DNA from: Gelidibacter japonicus
Lineage (GTDB): Bacteria > Bacteroidota > Bacteroidia > Flavobacteriales > Flavobacteriaceae
Direction: 5' to 3'
Assembly (NCBI RefSeq): GCF_010725055.1
Contig: NZ_BJKB01000001.1
Location: forward strand, 124,001 to 188,000
Length of the DNA stretch: 64,000 nucleotides
Both the position numbers and the translations under genes were made by a program. A model generated the notes under the pieces. That model was not told the origin of the DNA and did no database searches. It was given only the letters and a program-made list of their open reading frames with translations. Below, piece after piece: positions 45,216 through 53,650 of this stretch; position 1 is the first letter of the stretch; every line of letters starts with the position of its first letter.

Positions 45216-45450
45216 ATGGCGCCATACAGTTGTGAGTTTTGTTCATGTTTTCGACCACTGACATGATCTATGAATCTATTGAACGCAATGAGCTCTAACA
45301 CCCAATCGTTTTATTAGACAATACGTCTCGGGATAGCTTTGACTGCCCGTTATGGATAAATCAAACCAATGATGATTTTATTGCCAAATGATCCTAGTCC
45401 TTAGCGAGGTCGATATCGACTGAACGATATAAAATTTCCCAATAAACAAT

Positions 45451-45612
45451 CCACTATGGATTGGAAATCTAAAGTTTATATGGGCAGATTGAAAGCCTGC
45501 TTCGTGAAATTGATGGAAAAGAATTGGAGAAAACACTGCACTATTCGTGGTCCAGATAACTATTGGACCGTAGCTAACCTATTTATAGAAACTAAGGTAG
45601 CTGTAGATAATC
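45451..45612 (+). repeat. decayed ~170-bp repeat family, copy 2
   Basis: CCACTATGGATTGGAAATC, GATTGAAAGCC, TTCGTGAAATTGATGG, ACTATTCGTGG, CTAACCTATTTATAGAAACTAAGGTAGCTG in order. See copies at 35924, 46570 and 47643. Confidence 0.75.
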
Positions 45613-45703
45613 CCGATAGCAATTGGAAGTCGGGCTTTAATCTTTAACTAAATAATAAATCCCAAACCATGATATTATTTTTAGATTCTTAGGCTTAAAA
45701 ATG

Positions 45704-45711
45704 TAAATTTG
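45704..45711 (+). promoter_or_regulatory. TAAATTTG promoter -7 element of the Crp/Fnr gene
   Basis: Matches TAnnTTTG, 47 bp before the ATG at 45759. No clear -33 element was found. Confidence 0.45.
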
Positions 45712-45758
45712 ATTCACCTTTGGATCATCGGTCATCAAAATCAAAATTTCAATACAAC

Positions 45759-46352
45759 ATGGACAGCCTTAAACTTATACAATATCTAAGCTCAAATCTC
45801 AATGTTGATGAACAAGATATTTTACCACTGATTGAAAATTGCACGATCAAAAAAGTTGAAAAGGAGGAGTTTCTATTGAGACAAAATGAACATTGCAAGC
45901 ATACGTTTTTTGTAGAAGACGGTCTGTTAAGACAATACGCCATAGACAGCAAAGGCAAAGAGCACACGATATCATTCGCTCCGGAAAACTGGTTTGTATC
46001 CGATAGGGAAAGCACCTATTTTAACAAATCCTCTGCCTATTATATACAAGCCTTGGAAAACAGCAAAGTGATAATGATTGATGAGAAATTTATCAATACG
46101 CTTTCAGAAAAAATTCCTGAATTCGTAGAATTTAATAATAAATTACTTCATAACCACATCCGCCAATTGCAGAATCGGATCATTATGTTATTGGGTGCAA
46201 GTGCCGAGGAACGTTACCTACAGTTTATTGAAATGTATCCCGACATACTTTTACGAGTCCCCCAGATCATGGTGGCTTCATATTTAGGCATCACCCCGGA
46301 AAGCCTCAGCCGTGTCCGTAAAGAATTGGCGCGGAAAAACTTCAGGAACTAA
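45759..46352 (+). CDS. Crp/Fnr-family transcriptional regulator
   Basis: 197 residues from ATG 45759; a TTG 39 bp upstream would add 13 residues but lies only 9 bp after the promoter. Residues 10-120 form the cyclic-nucleotide-binding-like sensor barrel (EFLLRQNEHCKHTFFVEDGLLRQY, FAPENWFVSD). The C-terminus has the winged helix-turn-helix RVPQIMVASYLGITPESLSRVRKELARK. No Fe-S cysteine cluster is seen, so it is not a classical Fnr oxygen sensor. It precedes a run of YceI, pirin and flavin-reductase genes on the same strand and is a plausible regulator of them. Confidence 0.9.
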   Translation: MDSLKLIQYLSSNLNVDEQDILPLIENCTIKKVEKEEFLLRQNEHCKHTFFVEDGLLRQYAIDSKGKEHTISFAPENWFVSDRESTYFNKSSAYYIQALENSKVIMIDEKFINTLSEKIPEFVEFNNKLLHNHIRQLQNRIIMLLGASAEERYLQFIEMYPDILLRVPQIMVASYLGITPESLSRVRKELARKNFRN

Positions 46353-46569
46353 TTCCTTATCCCACATCAATGCCGCATCGCTGAACATTGTGTATCTTCC
46401 TTGTCTTGGTAATCAGTTACCTTATTATTATTTCCATTTTCAGGCAACTACTATCTCTAGATTGGACAGAACCAACAGCCTGGCAAGGATCGAAGATCTC
46501 AGGTCAGAATAAAGCGTTCCGACTGCGCTCAACGTGACCATTAGGCCATTAGAGACTAGCCCCCTATAA

Positions 46570-46750
46570 CCACCATGTCCTGGAAATCCGAAGTCTTATG
46601 TTAGGAGATTGAAAGTCTGTTTCGTGAAATAGCTGGTAAGAACATACGAAAACAATAATTATCCGTGAATTAGTGGCTAAAGTATTCATAGAAACATAAG
46701 CAGTCCAGTGAAACTATGCGGTGTTAACCTTAAACTTGAAAGTAAATCGT
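46570..46750 (+). repeat. decayed ~170-bp repeat family, copy 3
   Basis: CCACCATGTCCTGGAAATC, GAAGTCTTATGTT, GATTGAAAGTC, GTTTCGTGAAATAGCTGGTAA, AAACAATAATTATCCGTG, AATTAGTGGCTAAAG, ATTCATAGAAAC, GCAGTCCAG, CTATGCGGTGTTA. Very close to copy 4, including the upstream GACTGCGCTCAACGTGACC block. Confidence 0.8.
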
Positions 46751-46854
46751 TTCGAATCAGGCCAAAGGCGTATCGTTCAAGACTTTATCATAGAACTGAT
46801 AACCAATCCAATCACTTCTTATCATACATCAATGCACAGCCGTATAAAGTACCG

Positions 46855-46862
46855 TAAGTTTG
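46855..46862 (+). promoter_or_regulatory. TAAGTTTG promoter -7 element of yceI
   Basis: Matches TAnnTTTG, 37 bp before the yceI ATG. Confidence 0.5.
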
Positions 46863-46899
46863 TATCAAATTAAATGTTTAACATATAAATCTTAAAATA

Positions 46900-47421
46900 A
46901 TGGAAACAGGAAAAACAACTTGGAAAGTAGATCCAACACATTCAGAAATCGAATTCAAAGTAAAGCATATGATGATTTCAACAGTCACAGGTAGCTTTGA
47001 AAAATTTGATGCGCAGGTTGAAGCAGCAGATGACACTTTTAAAAATGCCAATTTCAATTTCAGTGCAAAAATCGATTCCATCAATACAAAAAACAGCGAT
47101 AGAGATACGCATTTAAAGTCGGATGATTTTTTTAATGCCGAGAAATTCCCACAACTTACCTTTAAGTCAAAATCTTTTGATGGCAAAAAAATGGTCGGCG
47201 ATTTGACCATTAGAGATATCACGAAGGAAATTACTCTTGACGTCGATTTTAATGGCATCGCTGAAGATCCGTACGGTCAGATCAAGGCAGGTTTTGAAGC
47301 TGAGGGAAGTATTAACCGTAAGGACTTCAACCTAAGCTGGAACGCCGTAACCGAAGCAGGAAGTATTGTGGTGAGTGATAAAGTGAGGTTGATAGCCAAT
47401 TTGCAATTTATCAAACAGTAG
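46900..47421 (+). CDS. YceI-family lipid-binding-like protein
   Basis: 173 residues with the YceI beta-barrel: WKVDPTHSEIEFKVKHMMISTVTGSFEKFDAQV at 8-40, then INTKNSDRDTHLKSDDFFNAEKFPQLTFKS, DLTIRDITKE and FNLSWNAVTEAGSIVVSDKVRLI. The family binds polyisoprenoid lipids such as ubiquinone precursors. No signal peptide is present, so this copy is cytoplasmic. It often accompanies pirin and reductase genes in flavobacteria, as here. Confidence 0.93.
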   Translation: METGKTTWKVDPTHSEIEFKVKHMMISTVTGSFEKFDAQVEAADDTFKNANFNFSAKIDSINTKNSDRDTHLKSDDFFNAEKFPQLTFKSKSFDGKKMVGDLTIRDITKEITLDVDFNGIAEDPYGQIKAGFEAEGSINRKDFNLSWNAVTEAGSIVVSDKVRLIANLQFIKQ

Positions 47422-48053
47422 TTTGAGTGAGGTTCGAAATTCACTGTCTGCGAACAGGCAGTCAAATATCAATAAAACATATAAGGCAGAGTTTGGATCT
47501 ATTAATCCCAAATTAAAATGCCAATCTGTTTAGTCACCTGGGGCGCAGTCAATAAGCAAAATCAAGAATATAAGGGTATTAGAACCCGCTGATGTAGCGT
47601 TTCGACTGCGCTCAACGTGACCATTAGGCCATTAGGCACAATCCACCATATACTGGAAATCCAAAGTCTTATATTGGAGATTGAAAGTCTATTTCGTGAA
47701 ATAGTTGGTAAAGAATATCATAAAACAATAGTTATTAGTGAATTAGTGGCTAAAATATTCATAGAAGCTCAAGCAGTCCAATGAATCTATGCGGTGTTAT
47801 CCTTAAACTTGAAGATAAAGCGTTTAGACTGCGCTCAACCTCACCAATTGGTCGTTAGTGGTAATTTGGTACTATCCAAAAAAACAAACCACCACAAGGT
47901 AAAGCCTCGGGAATGAAATTGGAAAATCCCACTTTTCAGTTGGATTAACCCCGTAGCTATCGGGACGACCATCAAATTTTAAGACATTGCTTCTCGATTT
48001 TTAAAAATTGAGCTTCACGAATTAAAACCTATCATACTTAAAATACCGATAAA
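47422..48053. other. intergenic region with repeat copy 4
   Basis: 632 bp: the GACTGCGCTCAACGTGACC block (about 47604-47637), copy 4 of the decayed repeat (47643-47826), and a further degenerate GACTGCGCTCAACCTCACC at about 47829. No gene. No TAnnTTTG motif was found before the pirin gene. Confidence 0.6.
47643..47826 (+). repeat. decayed ~170-bp repeat family, copy 4
   Basis: Best preserved copy. Frame 47653-47784 stays open for 43 codons and encodes an amphipathic helix-rich segment (LEIQSLILEIESLFREIVGK, then ISELVAKIFIEAQAV). The other copies carry stops and shifts in the same frame. This may once have been a small gene. Confidence 0.8.
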
Positions 48054-48932
48054 ATGAAAACAAGAACAGTAGAATTAGTAGCAAGTCCACGAGAGCCGCA
48101 TTTTGTTGGTGATGGCTTTCGGGTGCATAACTTCATACCGAGCGGTTTTCGCTTGGATATGCAACGGATGAGTCCTTTTATCATGTTGGATTATAATTCA
48201 ACCTATAAATTTCCTCCTTCGGATACTCCAAAAGGGGTGGGTGTCCATCCGCACAAAGGTTTTGAAACGGTGACGATAGCCTATAAGGGCAAAGTAGCTC
48301 ACCACGACAGCAGTGGTGGTGGCGGCGTTATTGGTGAAGGAGACATTCAATGGATGACCGCAGCCAAAGGCATATTGCACAAAGAATATCACGAAGCTGA
48401 ATGGAGCAAAAAAGGAGGCGATTTTCAAATGGTTCAACTATGGGTCAACCTTCCCGCCAAAGATAAGAAGGCCGATCCGAAATACCAGGCCATAAAATAT
48501 GAGGATATTAACCGGTACAATTTGCCGGATGACGCCGGTACGATTGAAGTGATTGCAGGGGAATATAAAGGCACAAAAGGCTCAGCTTCGACCTTTACTC
48601 CAGTACATATGTTCAATGCCAAATTGAAAAAAGGTGGAAATGCCGACTTTCAATTCCCGGCTGAATACAATACGGCACTTCTGGTCATCGAGGGCAATAT
48701 TACGGTCAACGGGAATAAAGAAACACCAACAGACCATTTGGCACTCATGGCCAATGATGGCGAAACTTTTCAAATTGAAGCGAGTGATAATGCCATCGTC
48801 TTAGTCTTAAGTGGCCAACCCATCAACGAGCCCATTGCAGCGCAAGGCCCTTTTGTCATGAACACCAGACAAGAATTGATGGAAGCTTTCAACGATTTCA
48901 ATTTAGGGAAATTTGGCTATTTAGAAGACTAG
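48054..48932 (+). CDS. pirin-family protein 1
   Basis: 292 residues in a bicupin fold. The metal site is seen as GVHPHKGFETVTI (two His), HHDSSGGGGVIGEGDIQWMTAAKGILHKEYHE (His and Glu in HKE). A second, degenerate cupin follows from about 170 (FTPVHMFNAKLKKGGN). Pirins bind iron; some degrade quercetin, others interact with transcription factors. It is the first of three pirin genes in 5 kb, in a set with YceI and an FMN reductase downstream of a Crp/Fnr regulator. Confidence 0.93.
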   Translation: MKTRTVELVASPREPHFVGDGFRVHNFIPSGFRLDMQRMSPFIMLDYNSTYKFPPSDTPKGVGVHPHKGFETVTIAYKGKVAHHDSSGGGGVIGEGDIQWMTAAKGILHKEYHEAEWSKKGGDFQMVQLWVNLPAKDKKADPKYQAIKYEDINRYNLPDDAGTIEVIAGEYKGTKGSASTFTPVHMFNAKLKKGGNADFQFPAEYNTALLVIEGNITVNGNKETPTDHLALMANDGETFQIEASDNAIVLVLSGQPINEPIAAQGPFVMNTRQELMEAFNDFNLGKFGYLED

Positions 48933-49024
48933 AGGCTAAGTCTTGTCATAAAATCGACGATGAAACCTCATCGGTAACCAATCATCCTAAAACAACAATA
49001 AATAATAATTATAAATAATTCCAC

Positions 49025-49603
49025 ATGAAATACCAACTAAAAATCATTATTGGCAGCACCAGACCAACGCGTAAAGGGCCCATTGTTGCCGATTGGTTCT
49101 TAAAAATCGCAAAACAACACCCTGATTTTGAAGTGGAACTATTGGACCTAAAAGAAATAGACCTCCCTTTGATGGATGAACCCAACCATCCACGATTACA
49201 GAAATACATCAATGCACATACCAAAAAATGGAGCAAAACCATCGATAGTGCAGATGCCTTTGTGATCGTGACCCCAGAATACAATTTTGGTTACCCGGCC
49301 ACATTGAAAAACGCGCTTGATTATCTATCGGTGGAATGGAGTGATAAACCAATGGGGTTTGTGAGTTATGGTGGTATTTCTGGAGGGACAAGAGCCGTTC
49401 AAGAGTTAAAATTGCCAGTAACCGCCTTAGGGATGATGCCAATACCACAGGCCGTCAACATTCCGTTTTTTGCCCAATTTATTAATGACAACGATGTTTT
49501 TGAGGCTAATGAAACTTTAGAGAAATCGGCAAATGTCATGTTGACCAAATTGCAGAATTGGGCAAAAGCCTTAAAAAATATGCGTGAAAATGCAGGAGAA
49601 TGA
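49025..49603 (+). CDS. NADPH-dependent FMN reductase family protein
   Basis: 192 residues of flavodoxin-like fold: KIIIGSTRPTRKGPIVADWFLKI at 6-28 (FMN phosphate loop), LPLMDEPNHPR near 47, TPEYNFGYPATLKNALDYLS at 80-99 (isoalloxazine loop) and YGGISGGTRAVQELK near 112. It is expected to reduce FMN or quinones with NAD(P)H. It starts 92 bp after pirin 1 in the same direction. Confidence 0.9.
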   Translation: MKYQLKIIIGSTRPTRKGPIVADWFLKIAKQHPDFEVELLDLKEIDLPLMDEPNHPRLQKYINAHTKKWSKTIDSADAFVIVTPEYNFGYPATLKNALDYLSVEWSDKPMGFVSYGGISGGTRAVQELKLPVTALGMMPIPQAVNIPFFAQFINDNDVFEANETLEKSANVMLTKLQNWAKALKNMRENAGE

Positions 49604-49690
49604 TTAACTTTTAGCATTAAAACGATACGTTATTACGTTTTATAGGAATTTTAAAGGTACAAATGAATTCTCATCCAAAATAAAAGTAGA

Positions 49691-50050
49691 ATGGAAAATC
49701 AACCTCTACTGCCCCAACTTTCATATAAGGAGAATGTCAGTAAGAAAATGACGCTGCATCTGTTCTTGCAGATCATAGGGAAAATTCGCCTTAAAATGAC
49801 GCCCAGAAAAAACCATTGGTGGTACCTCGCTGAGTATATTGGAACCAACGGATTTACAACGGGCCCAGTCCCCTACAATTCGGGAGCCGATCAGTTTGAC
49901 ATTTCCATAAAGGTCCTAAAGCATCAACTGGAAGTCAGTACAAATCAAGGCGATTTTGAACACTTCTAGCTTCAGGATCAGCTCATCGTTGCCGATTTTT
50001 ATAAAAAGTTGATGGGATTATTGAAAAAACTCAATCGGATAAAAAATTGA
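49691..50050 (+). pseudogene. DUF5996 gene fragment with in-frame stop
   Basis: The frame begins LLPQLSYKENVSKKMTLHLFLQIIGKIRLKMTPRKNHWWYLAEY and matches the start of DUF5996 proteins (about 300 residues: LHLW.QIVGKIRL...NHWWHV.LY). A TAG at codon 93 (49967-49969) interrupts it. In the same frame beyond the TAG comes VADFYKKLMGLLKKLNRI, which matches the next DUF5996 segment, then TGA at 50048. The remaining two-thirds of the family are absent. It is a truncated pseudogene in the same direction as its neighbours, or possibly a short surviving N-terminal protein of 92 residues. Confidence 0.7.
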
Positions 50051-50123
50051 GAGTTCTTTATATAGAAGACTTGTAAGACACCATCACCATAAAAAAAACT
50101 ATAACGGATAAACACTATACATT

Positions 50124-50408
50124 ATGACAAAAATAGAACGAGAAGATAACGGTAAAAAAGGACGGTTCGTTATTTATGATAATAATGAAGAAGCTGGAGA
50201 AATGACATTTACCTGGGCAGGTAAGGAAAAGTTCATCATCGACCATACCGGCGTAGAGGATAAGTTTGGCGGAAAAGGTTATGCGAAGGCACTGGTCATG
50301 GCCGGCGTAGAGTATGCGCGCGAAAATGACCTCAAAATTATTCCACTGTGTCCTTACGCCAAAAGCAGATTCAATAAGGATAAAAGCATAGCTGATGTCC
50401 TGGCCTAA
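50124..50408 (+). CDS. YjdJ-like GNAT acetyltransferase
   Basis: 94 residues, a minimal GNAT domain: EEAGEMTFTWAGKEKFIIDHTGVEDKFGGKGYAKALVMAGVEYARENDLKIIPLCPYAKSRF. The acetyl-CoA pyrophosphate loop is KFGGKGYAK (46-54), and the closing CPYAKSRF is typical of the YjdJ/PF14542 group. Substrate is unknown. The gene is in the same run as a YjdI-type ferredoxin-like gene (51920), its usual companion in many bacteria. Confidence 0.88.
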   Translation: MTKIEREDNGKKGRFVIYDNNEEAGEMTFTWAGKEKFIIDHTGVEDKFGGKGYAKALVMAGVEYARENDLKIIPLCPYAKSRFNKDKSIADVLA

Positions 50409-50450
50409 ACACGATTTATGAACCAGCATTTTAAAAATTAAAGATAGACT

Positions 50451-51344
50451 ATGTCGAACATCAAATTAATTATAGAAGAACGTGCTGCCGATATCGGCAA
50501 TTTTATGGTAGGCCGGTTATTGCCATTCAGACAAAAGCGGACCGTGGGTCCTTTTGCCTTCATTGACCATATGGGTCCGGCAGAAATGAATAAGGATGAG
50601 AATCTTGATGTGGGACCACACCCCCATATTGGCTTGTCTACACTGACCTATTTATTTGAAGGTTCCATCCAACATAAAGACAGTTTGGGATCTGATATCG
50701 AGATCAAACCTGGCGCCGTTAATTGGATGACCGCAGGTAAAGGAGTGGTTCATTCTGAAAGAACACCAGAATATCTGCGAAATACTGAAAAAACGTTACA
50801 CGGACTCCAGATTTGGGTGGCATTGCCTAAGCATTTGGAGCAATCAGAACCCAGCTTTGTGCATATTGCAAAAAAAGATATTCCAACCTGGAGCGAGCAA
50901 GGCGCACAATTCAAATTGATTGCTGGCAAGGCTTTCGACAAAACATCACCCGTTCCGGTGCATAGTGAGTTGTATTTTATAGAAATAAAAAGTACAGATA
51001 AGCAGCAGATCACGATTGGCGACGACCTATACGGCGAAAGCGCCTTATATATCTTAAATGGCAGTATCAATGCCGACGGTTATAATTACGGTCCGAAACA
51101 AATTTTAGTAGCCAAAGATAGTACCTTGTGTTCCTTTGAAATGGAGCCAGAGACCACGGTGTATATTTTTGGTGGGATCCCATTTGAAGAAGAGCGTTTT
51201 ATCCATTGGAATTTTGTGAATTCCAGTAAAGAGGTCATTGAAAAGGCCAAGAAGGATTGGGAAGATCAAAACTTAGACGCCTTCCCAAAAGTAGTTGGGG
51301 ATGAAAACGACTATGTCCCGTTGCCAAAACCACGTCGATTATGA
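50451..51344 (+). CDS. pirin-family protein 2
   Basis: 297 residues. Bicupin with GPHPHIGLSTLTYLFEGSIQHKDSLG and MTAGKGVVHSERTPE providing the His-His-His-Glu iron site. The second cupin has a characteristic C-terminal GGIPFEEERFIHWNFVNSSKE. It is closer to the YhaK/Pir group than pirin 1. It follows the YjdJ-like gene by 42 bp and overlaps the TMEM175-family gene by 4 bp. Confidence 0.93.
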   Translation: MSNIKLIIEERAADIGNFMVGRLLPFRQKRTVGPFAFIDHMGPAEMNKDENLDVGPHPHIGLSTLTYLFEGSIQHKDSLGSDIEIKPGAVNWMTAGKGVVHSERTPEYLRNTEKTLHGLQIWVALPKHLEQSEPSFVHIAKKDIPTWSEQGAQFKLIAGKAFDKTSPVPVHSELYFIEIKSTDKQQITIGDDLYGESALYILNGSINADGYNYGPKQILVAKDSTLCSFEMEPETTVYIFGGIPFEEERFIHWNFVNSSKEVIEKAKKDWEDQNLDAFPKVVGDENDYVPLPKPRRL

Positions 51345-51916
51345 AAACAGGGAGACTGGAAGCTTTTAGCGACGGTGTATTGGCCATTATCATTACCATT
51401 ATGGTATTAGGAATGAGCGCACCAGAAGGCTATAGTTTTGAAGATTTAAAACCCATACTTCCGGTTTTTCTCACCTATGTGTTAAGTTTTATATATGTAG
51501 GAATTTATTGGAACAACCACCATCATTTATTGCAAGCGGTCAACAAGGTCAACGGGAAAATCCTTTGGGCAAACCTCAATTTGCTCTTTTGGTTGTCACT
51601 TTTTCCGTTTGCAACGGATTGGATGGGGAAAAACCATTTTGAAGATAATCCAACGGCTATCTACGGGATAGTGCTGCTGATGGCAGCATTGGCCTTCAAG
51701 ATTTTGGTGTATTGCGTCATACGGAACGAAGGCAATGAATCTAATATTGGCAAGGTTTACAGCAAGGACAAAAAGTTGAATCTATCACCCTTATTATACC
51801 TCATAGGTGTTGTATCATCATTCTTTTTACCCATTGTCAGCCTGACTATTTATTTAGGTGTTGCGCTTATGTGGATTATACCAGACCGGAGAATTGAAAA
51901 AACTATAAAAGATTAA
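51341..51916 (+). CDS. TMEM175-family potassium channel-like membrane protein
   Basis: 191 residues with six membrane helices and the family signature RLEAFSDGVLAIIITIMVL (5-23) in helix 1. Bacterial TMEM175 proteins are tetrameric K+-conducting channels that lack the usual selectivity filter. The later loop YWNNHHHLL is also conserved in DUF1211. Overlap by ATGA with pirin 2 points to translational coupling. Confidence 0.9.
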   Translation: MKTGRLEAFSDGVLAIIITIMVLGMSAPEGYSFEDLKPILPVFLTYVLSFIYVGIYWNNHHHLLQAVNKVNGKILWANLNLLFWLSLFPFATDWMGKNHFEDNPTAIYGIVLLMAALAFKILVYCVIRNEGNESNIGKVYSKDKKLNLSPLLYLIGVVSSFFLPIVSLTIYLGVALMWIIPDRRIEKTIKD

Positions 51917-51919
51917 ATT

Positions 51920-52126
51920 ATGGACACAAAAGAGTATTCAAACGGAGAGATCACTATTTTATGGAAAGCTGAAAAATGTATCCACTCGGGAATCTGTGTA
52001 AAAACACTGCCCAAAGTGTACAATCCAAAAGAAAGACCCTGGATAAAGCCAGAAAATGCAACTACAGCAGCATTAATTGACCAAGTGTCAAAATGCCCTT
52101 CGGGAGCACTCAGTATTAAGAAATGA
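51920..52126 (+). CDS. YjdI-like 4Fe-4S mono-cluster protein
   Basis: 68 residues. Cys20, His22, Cys26 and Cys59 in KCIHSGIC and KCPSGAL follow the divergent 4Fe-4S domain of the YjdI family (PF06902-type). PWIKPENATT between them is conserved as well. It is expected to bind one iron-sulfur cluster and act as an electron carrier. It starts 4 bp after the TMEM175-family stop, so the 50451-52126 genes form one operon, probably with the upstream YjdJ-like gene. Confidence 0.88.
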   Translation: MDTKEYSNGEITILWKAEKCIHSGICVKTLPKVYNPKERPWIKPENATTAALIDQVSKCPSGALSIKK

Positions 52127-52497
52127 GTAAAGTAATGAGATGGACAGAACATAAGGCTTAAAACTTCTACTATTCTGTTCGTTGATTTAATAATTAAAAT
52201 AAAACATATCTAAAGTCTATAACGCCATAACCCGTTAAAAGAATCAGCACAGCTATGCAAGAAAATAGGTCATGAACCTAATGGGTAAGTCGCTAAAAAA
52301 CAAAGTTTTATAACTATATTTTAACCAATTCAATATATCCTATAAGCGTTTTCCGTAAATGATTAAGAGAAGGTATTAAATAGCAGAACTATGGAAGACC
52401 TTTATTTAAGGTCGCGCGAAGTACTACAAATTTTGAACAGATCACCATATTTACAAAAACAAATAGAAACAAATAATAATTAATTAAAATAAAAAAA
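52127..52497. other. intergenic region before pirin 3
   Basis: 371 bp, AT-rich. I see no gene, repeat copy or TAnnTTTG motif in it. Confidence 0.5.
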
Positions 52498-53217
52498 GTG
52501 AAGACTATATATCATAAAGCAGACACAAGAGGAAATGCAAATCACGGGTGGCTTAAATCAAGACACACCTTTAGTTTTGCCAATTATTATAATCCAGAGC
52601 GCATGAACTTTGGTGTATTACGAGTATTAAACGATGACATAGTTTCGGAAAGTCAAGGTTTTGGATCCCATCCGCATAGAGATATGGAAATTATTTCTAT
52701 TCCTTTAGAAGGCGACCTTAAGCATAAGGATAATATGGGAAATGAGACCATCATTAAAGCCGGTGATATTCAAGTCATGAGCGCTGGTACAGGTGTGATG
52801 CATTCTGAATTTAACAACAATCCGGACCAGCCGGTAAAGTTTTTGCAGATTTGGGTCATTCCAAATAAGATGAATGTCACACCGCGTTATGGACAAATAA
52901 CAGTGGCAGATCATGCAAAACCGAACGATTTTCAGCAAATCGTCTCTCCAAACAAGGATGATGAAGGCGTTTGGATCCATCAAGATGCCTGGTTTCATTT
53001 AGCGAAATTTGATCAAGGAATCGCCAAGGAATACAAGGTTAAGAAAGAAGGTAATGGCGTGTACGTGTTCATCCTTGAAGGTAAGGCCAAAATAGGAGAC
53101 CAAGTCTTAGACAAAAGAGATGGCTTGGGTATTAGCGATACGGATTCCTTTAAACTGGAAGCTCTTGAAAATTCAGAAATACTTTTGATGGAAGTGCCGA
53201 TGTCATTACCTCAATAA
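52498..53217 (+). CDS. pirin-family protein 3 (YhhW-like)
   Basis: 239 residues starting with GTG. KADTRGNANHGWLKSRHTFSFANYYNPERMNFGVLRVLNDD is the YhhW/quercetinase-like opening; the iron site is GSHPHRDMEIISI and MSAGTGVMHSEFN. The C-terminal cupin is shorter than in pirins 1 and 2. E. coli YhhW has quercetin 2,3-dioxygenase activity in vitro. It has its own 371-bp upstream region and a terminator, so it is probably a separate unit. Confidence 0.93.
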   Translation: MKTIYHKADTRGNANHGWLKSRHTFSFANYYNPERMNFGVLRVLNDDIVSESQGFGSHPHRDMEIISIPLEGDLKHKDNMGNETIIKAGDIQVMSAGTGVMHSEFNNNPDQPVKFLQIWVIPNKMNVTPRYGQITVADHAKPNDFQQIVSPNKDDEGVWIHQDAWFHLAKFDQGIAKEYKVKKEGNGVYVFILEGKAKIGDQVLDKRDGLGISDTDSFKLEALENSEILLMEVPMSLPQ

Positions 53218-53260
53218 ACTATTTAAATATAGTCACTTCCAGATCATGACATAACAAACA

Positions 53261-53302
53261 AAGAAGCAATCAACAGCATATCTATTGATTGCGTCTCTTA
53301 TT
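53261..53302 (+). terminator. intrinsic terminator after pirin 3
   Basis: GCAATCAA (53266-53273) and TTGATTGC (53285-53292) form an 8-bp stem with an 11-nt loop, followed by a T-rich run CTTATTTTG, 48 bp past the stop. Confidence 0.65.
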
Positions 53303-53372
53303 TTGACCATCAACGGATCGTAGTCACCTTAAAGGATTGCTGAATACCTTGGGCTTAAACCAATAGAACAGA

Positions 53373-53630
53373 GTTCAGGTAAGCTTGGCCAAAGGGATTA
53401 GACATTCCTCAGAGCTCGTTCCGAACTCCGTCGGGATGAAGGTAGTTCAAACGAAAAAACGCTCAAGCAAGCTTGGCAAGGGATTGTAGATCCCAAAGCG
53501 TTCCGCTTTGAAAATAGTTCAAACGAAAAAACGCTCAAGCAAGCTTGGCCAAAGGGATTGTAGATCCCAAAGCGTTCCGCTTTGAAAATAGTTCAAACGA
53601 AAAAACGCTCAAGCAAGCTTGGCGTTTTTT
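53373..53630. repeat. tandem 74-bp repeats carrying terminator hairpins
   Basis: Two nearly identical units start at 53445 (72 bp) and 53517 (74 bp), a third partial unit at 53591, and a degenerate unit precedes them (53373-53444). Each unit has AAAAAACGCTCAAGCAAGCTTGG, GGGATTGTAGATCCC (a short hairpin) and AAAGCGTTCCGCTTT (another hairpin). Confidence 0.9.
53599..53630. terminator. terminator hairpin of tRNA-Arg
   Basis: AAAAAACGC.CAAGC-AAGCTTG.GCGTTTTTT: a near-perfect stem with A and T runs on either side, 21 bp downstream of the tRNA on the minus strand. The intact right-hand unit of the tandem array supplies both arms; the earlier units repeat its parts. Confidence 0.75.
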
Positions 53631-53650
53631 CTTATTGAACTATTTATTCG

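Larger units (their letters stand above)
45216..45758. other. intergenic region with repeat copy 2
   Basis: Contains copy 2 of the decayed repeat (45451-45612) and the promoter of the Crp/Fnr gene. A 63-codon frame at 45456-45647 is part of the repeat and is not called as a gene. Confidence 0.6.
46353..46899. other. intergenic region with repeat copy 3
   Basis: Contains GACTGCGCTCAACGTGACCATTAGGCCATTA (about 46521-46552) followed by copy 3 of the decayed repeat, and the yceI promoter. No gene. Confidence 0.65.

Noticed and set aside
45456-45647. 63-codon frame starting MDWKSKVYM
   Set aside because: It is one reading of repeat copy 2; the other copies do not keep this frame open.
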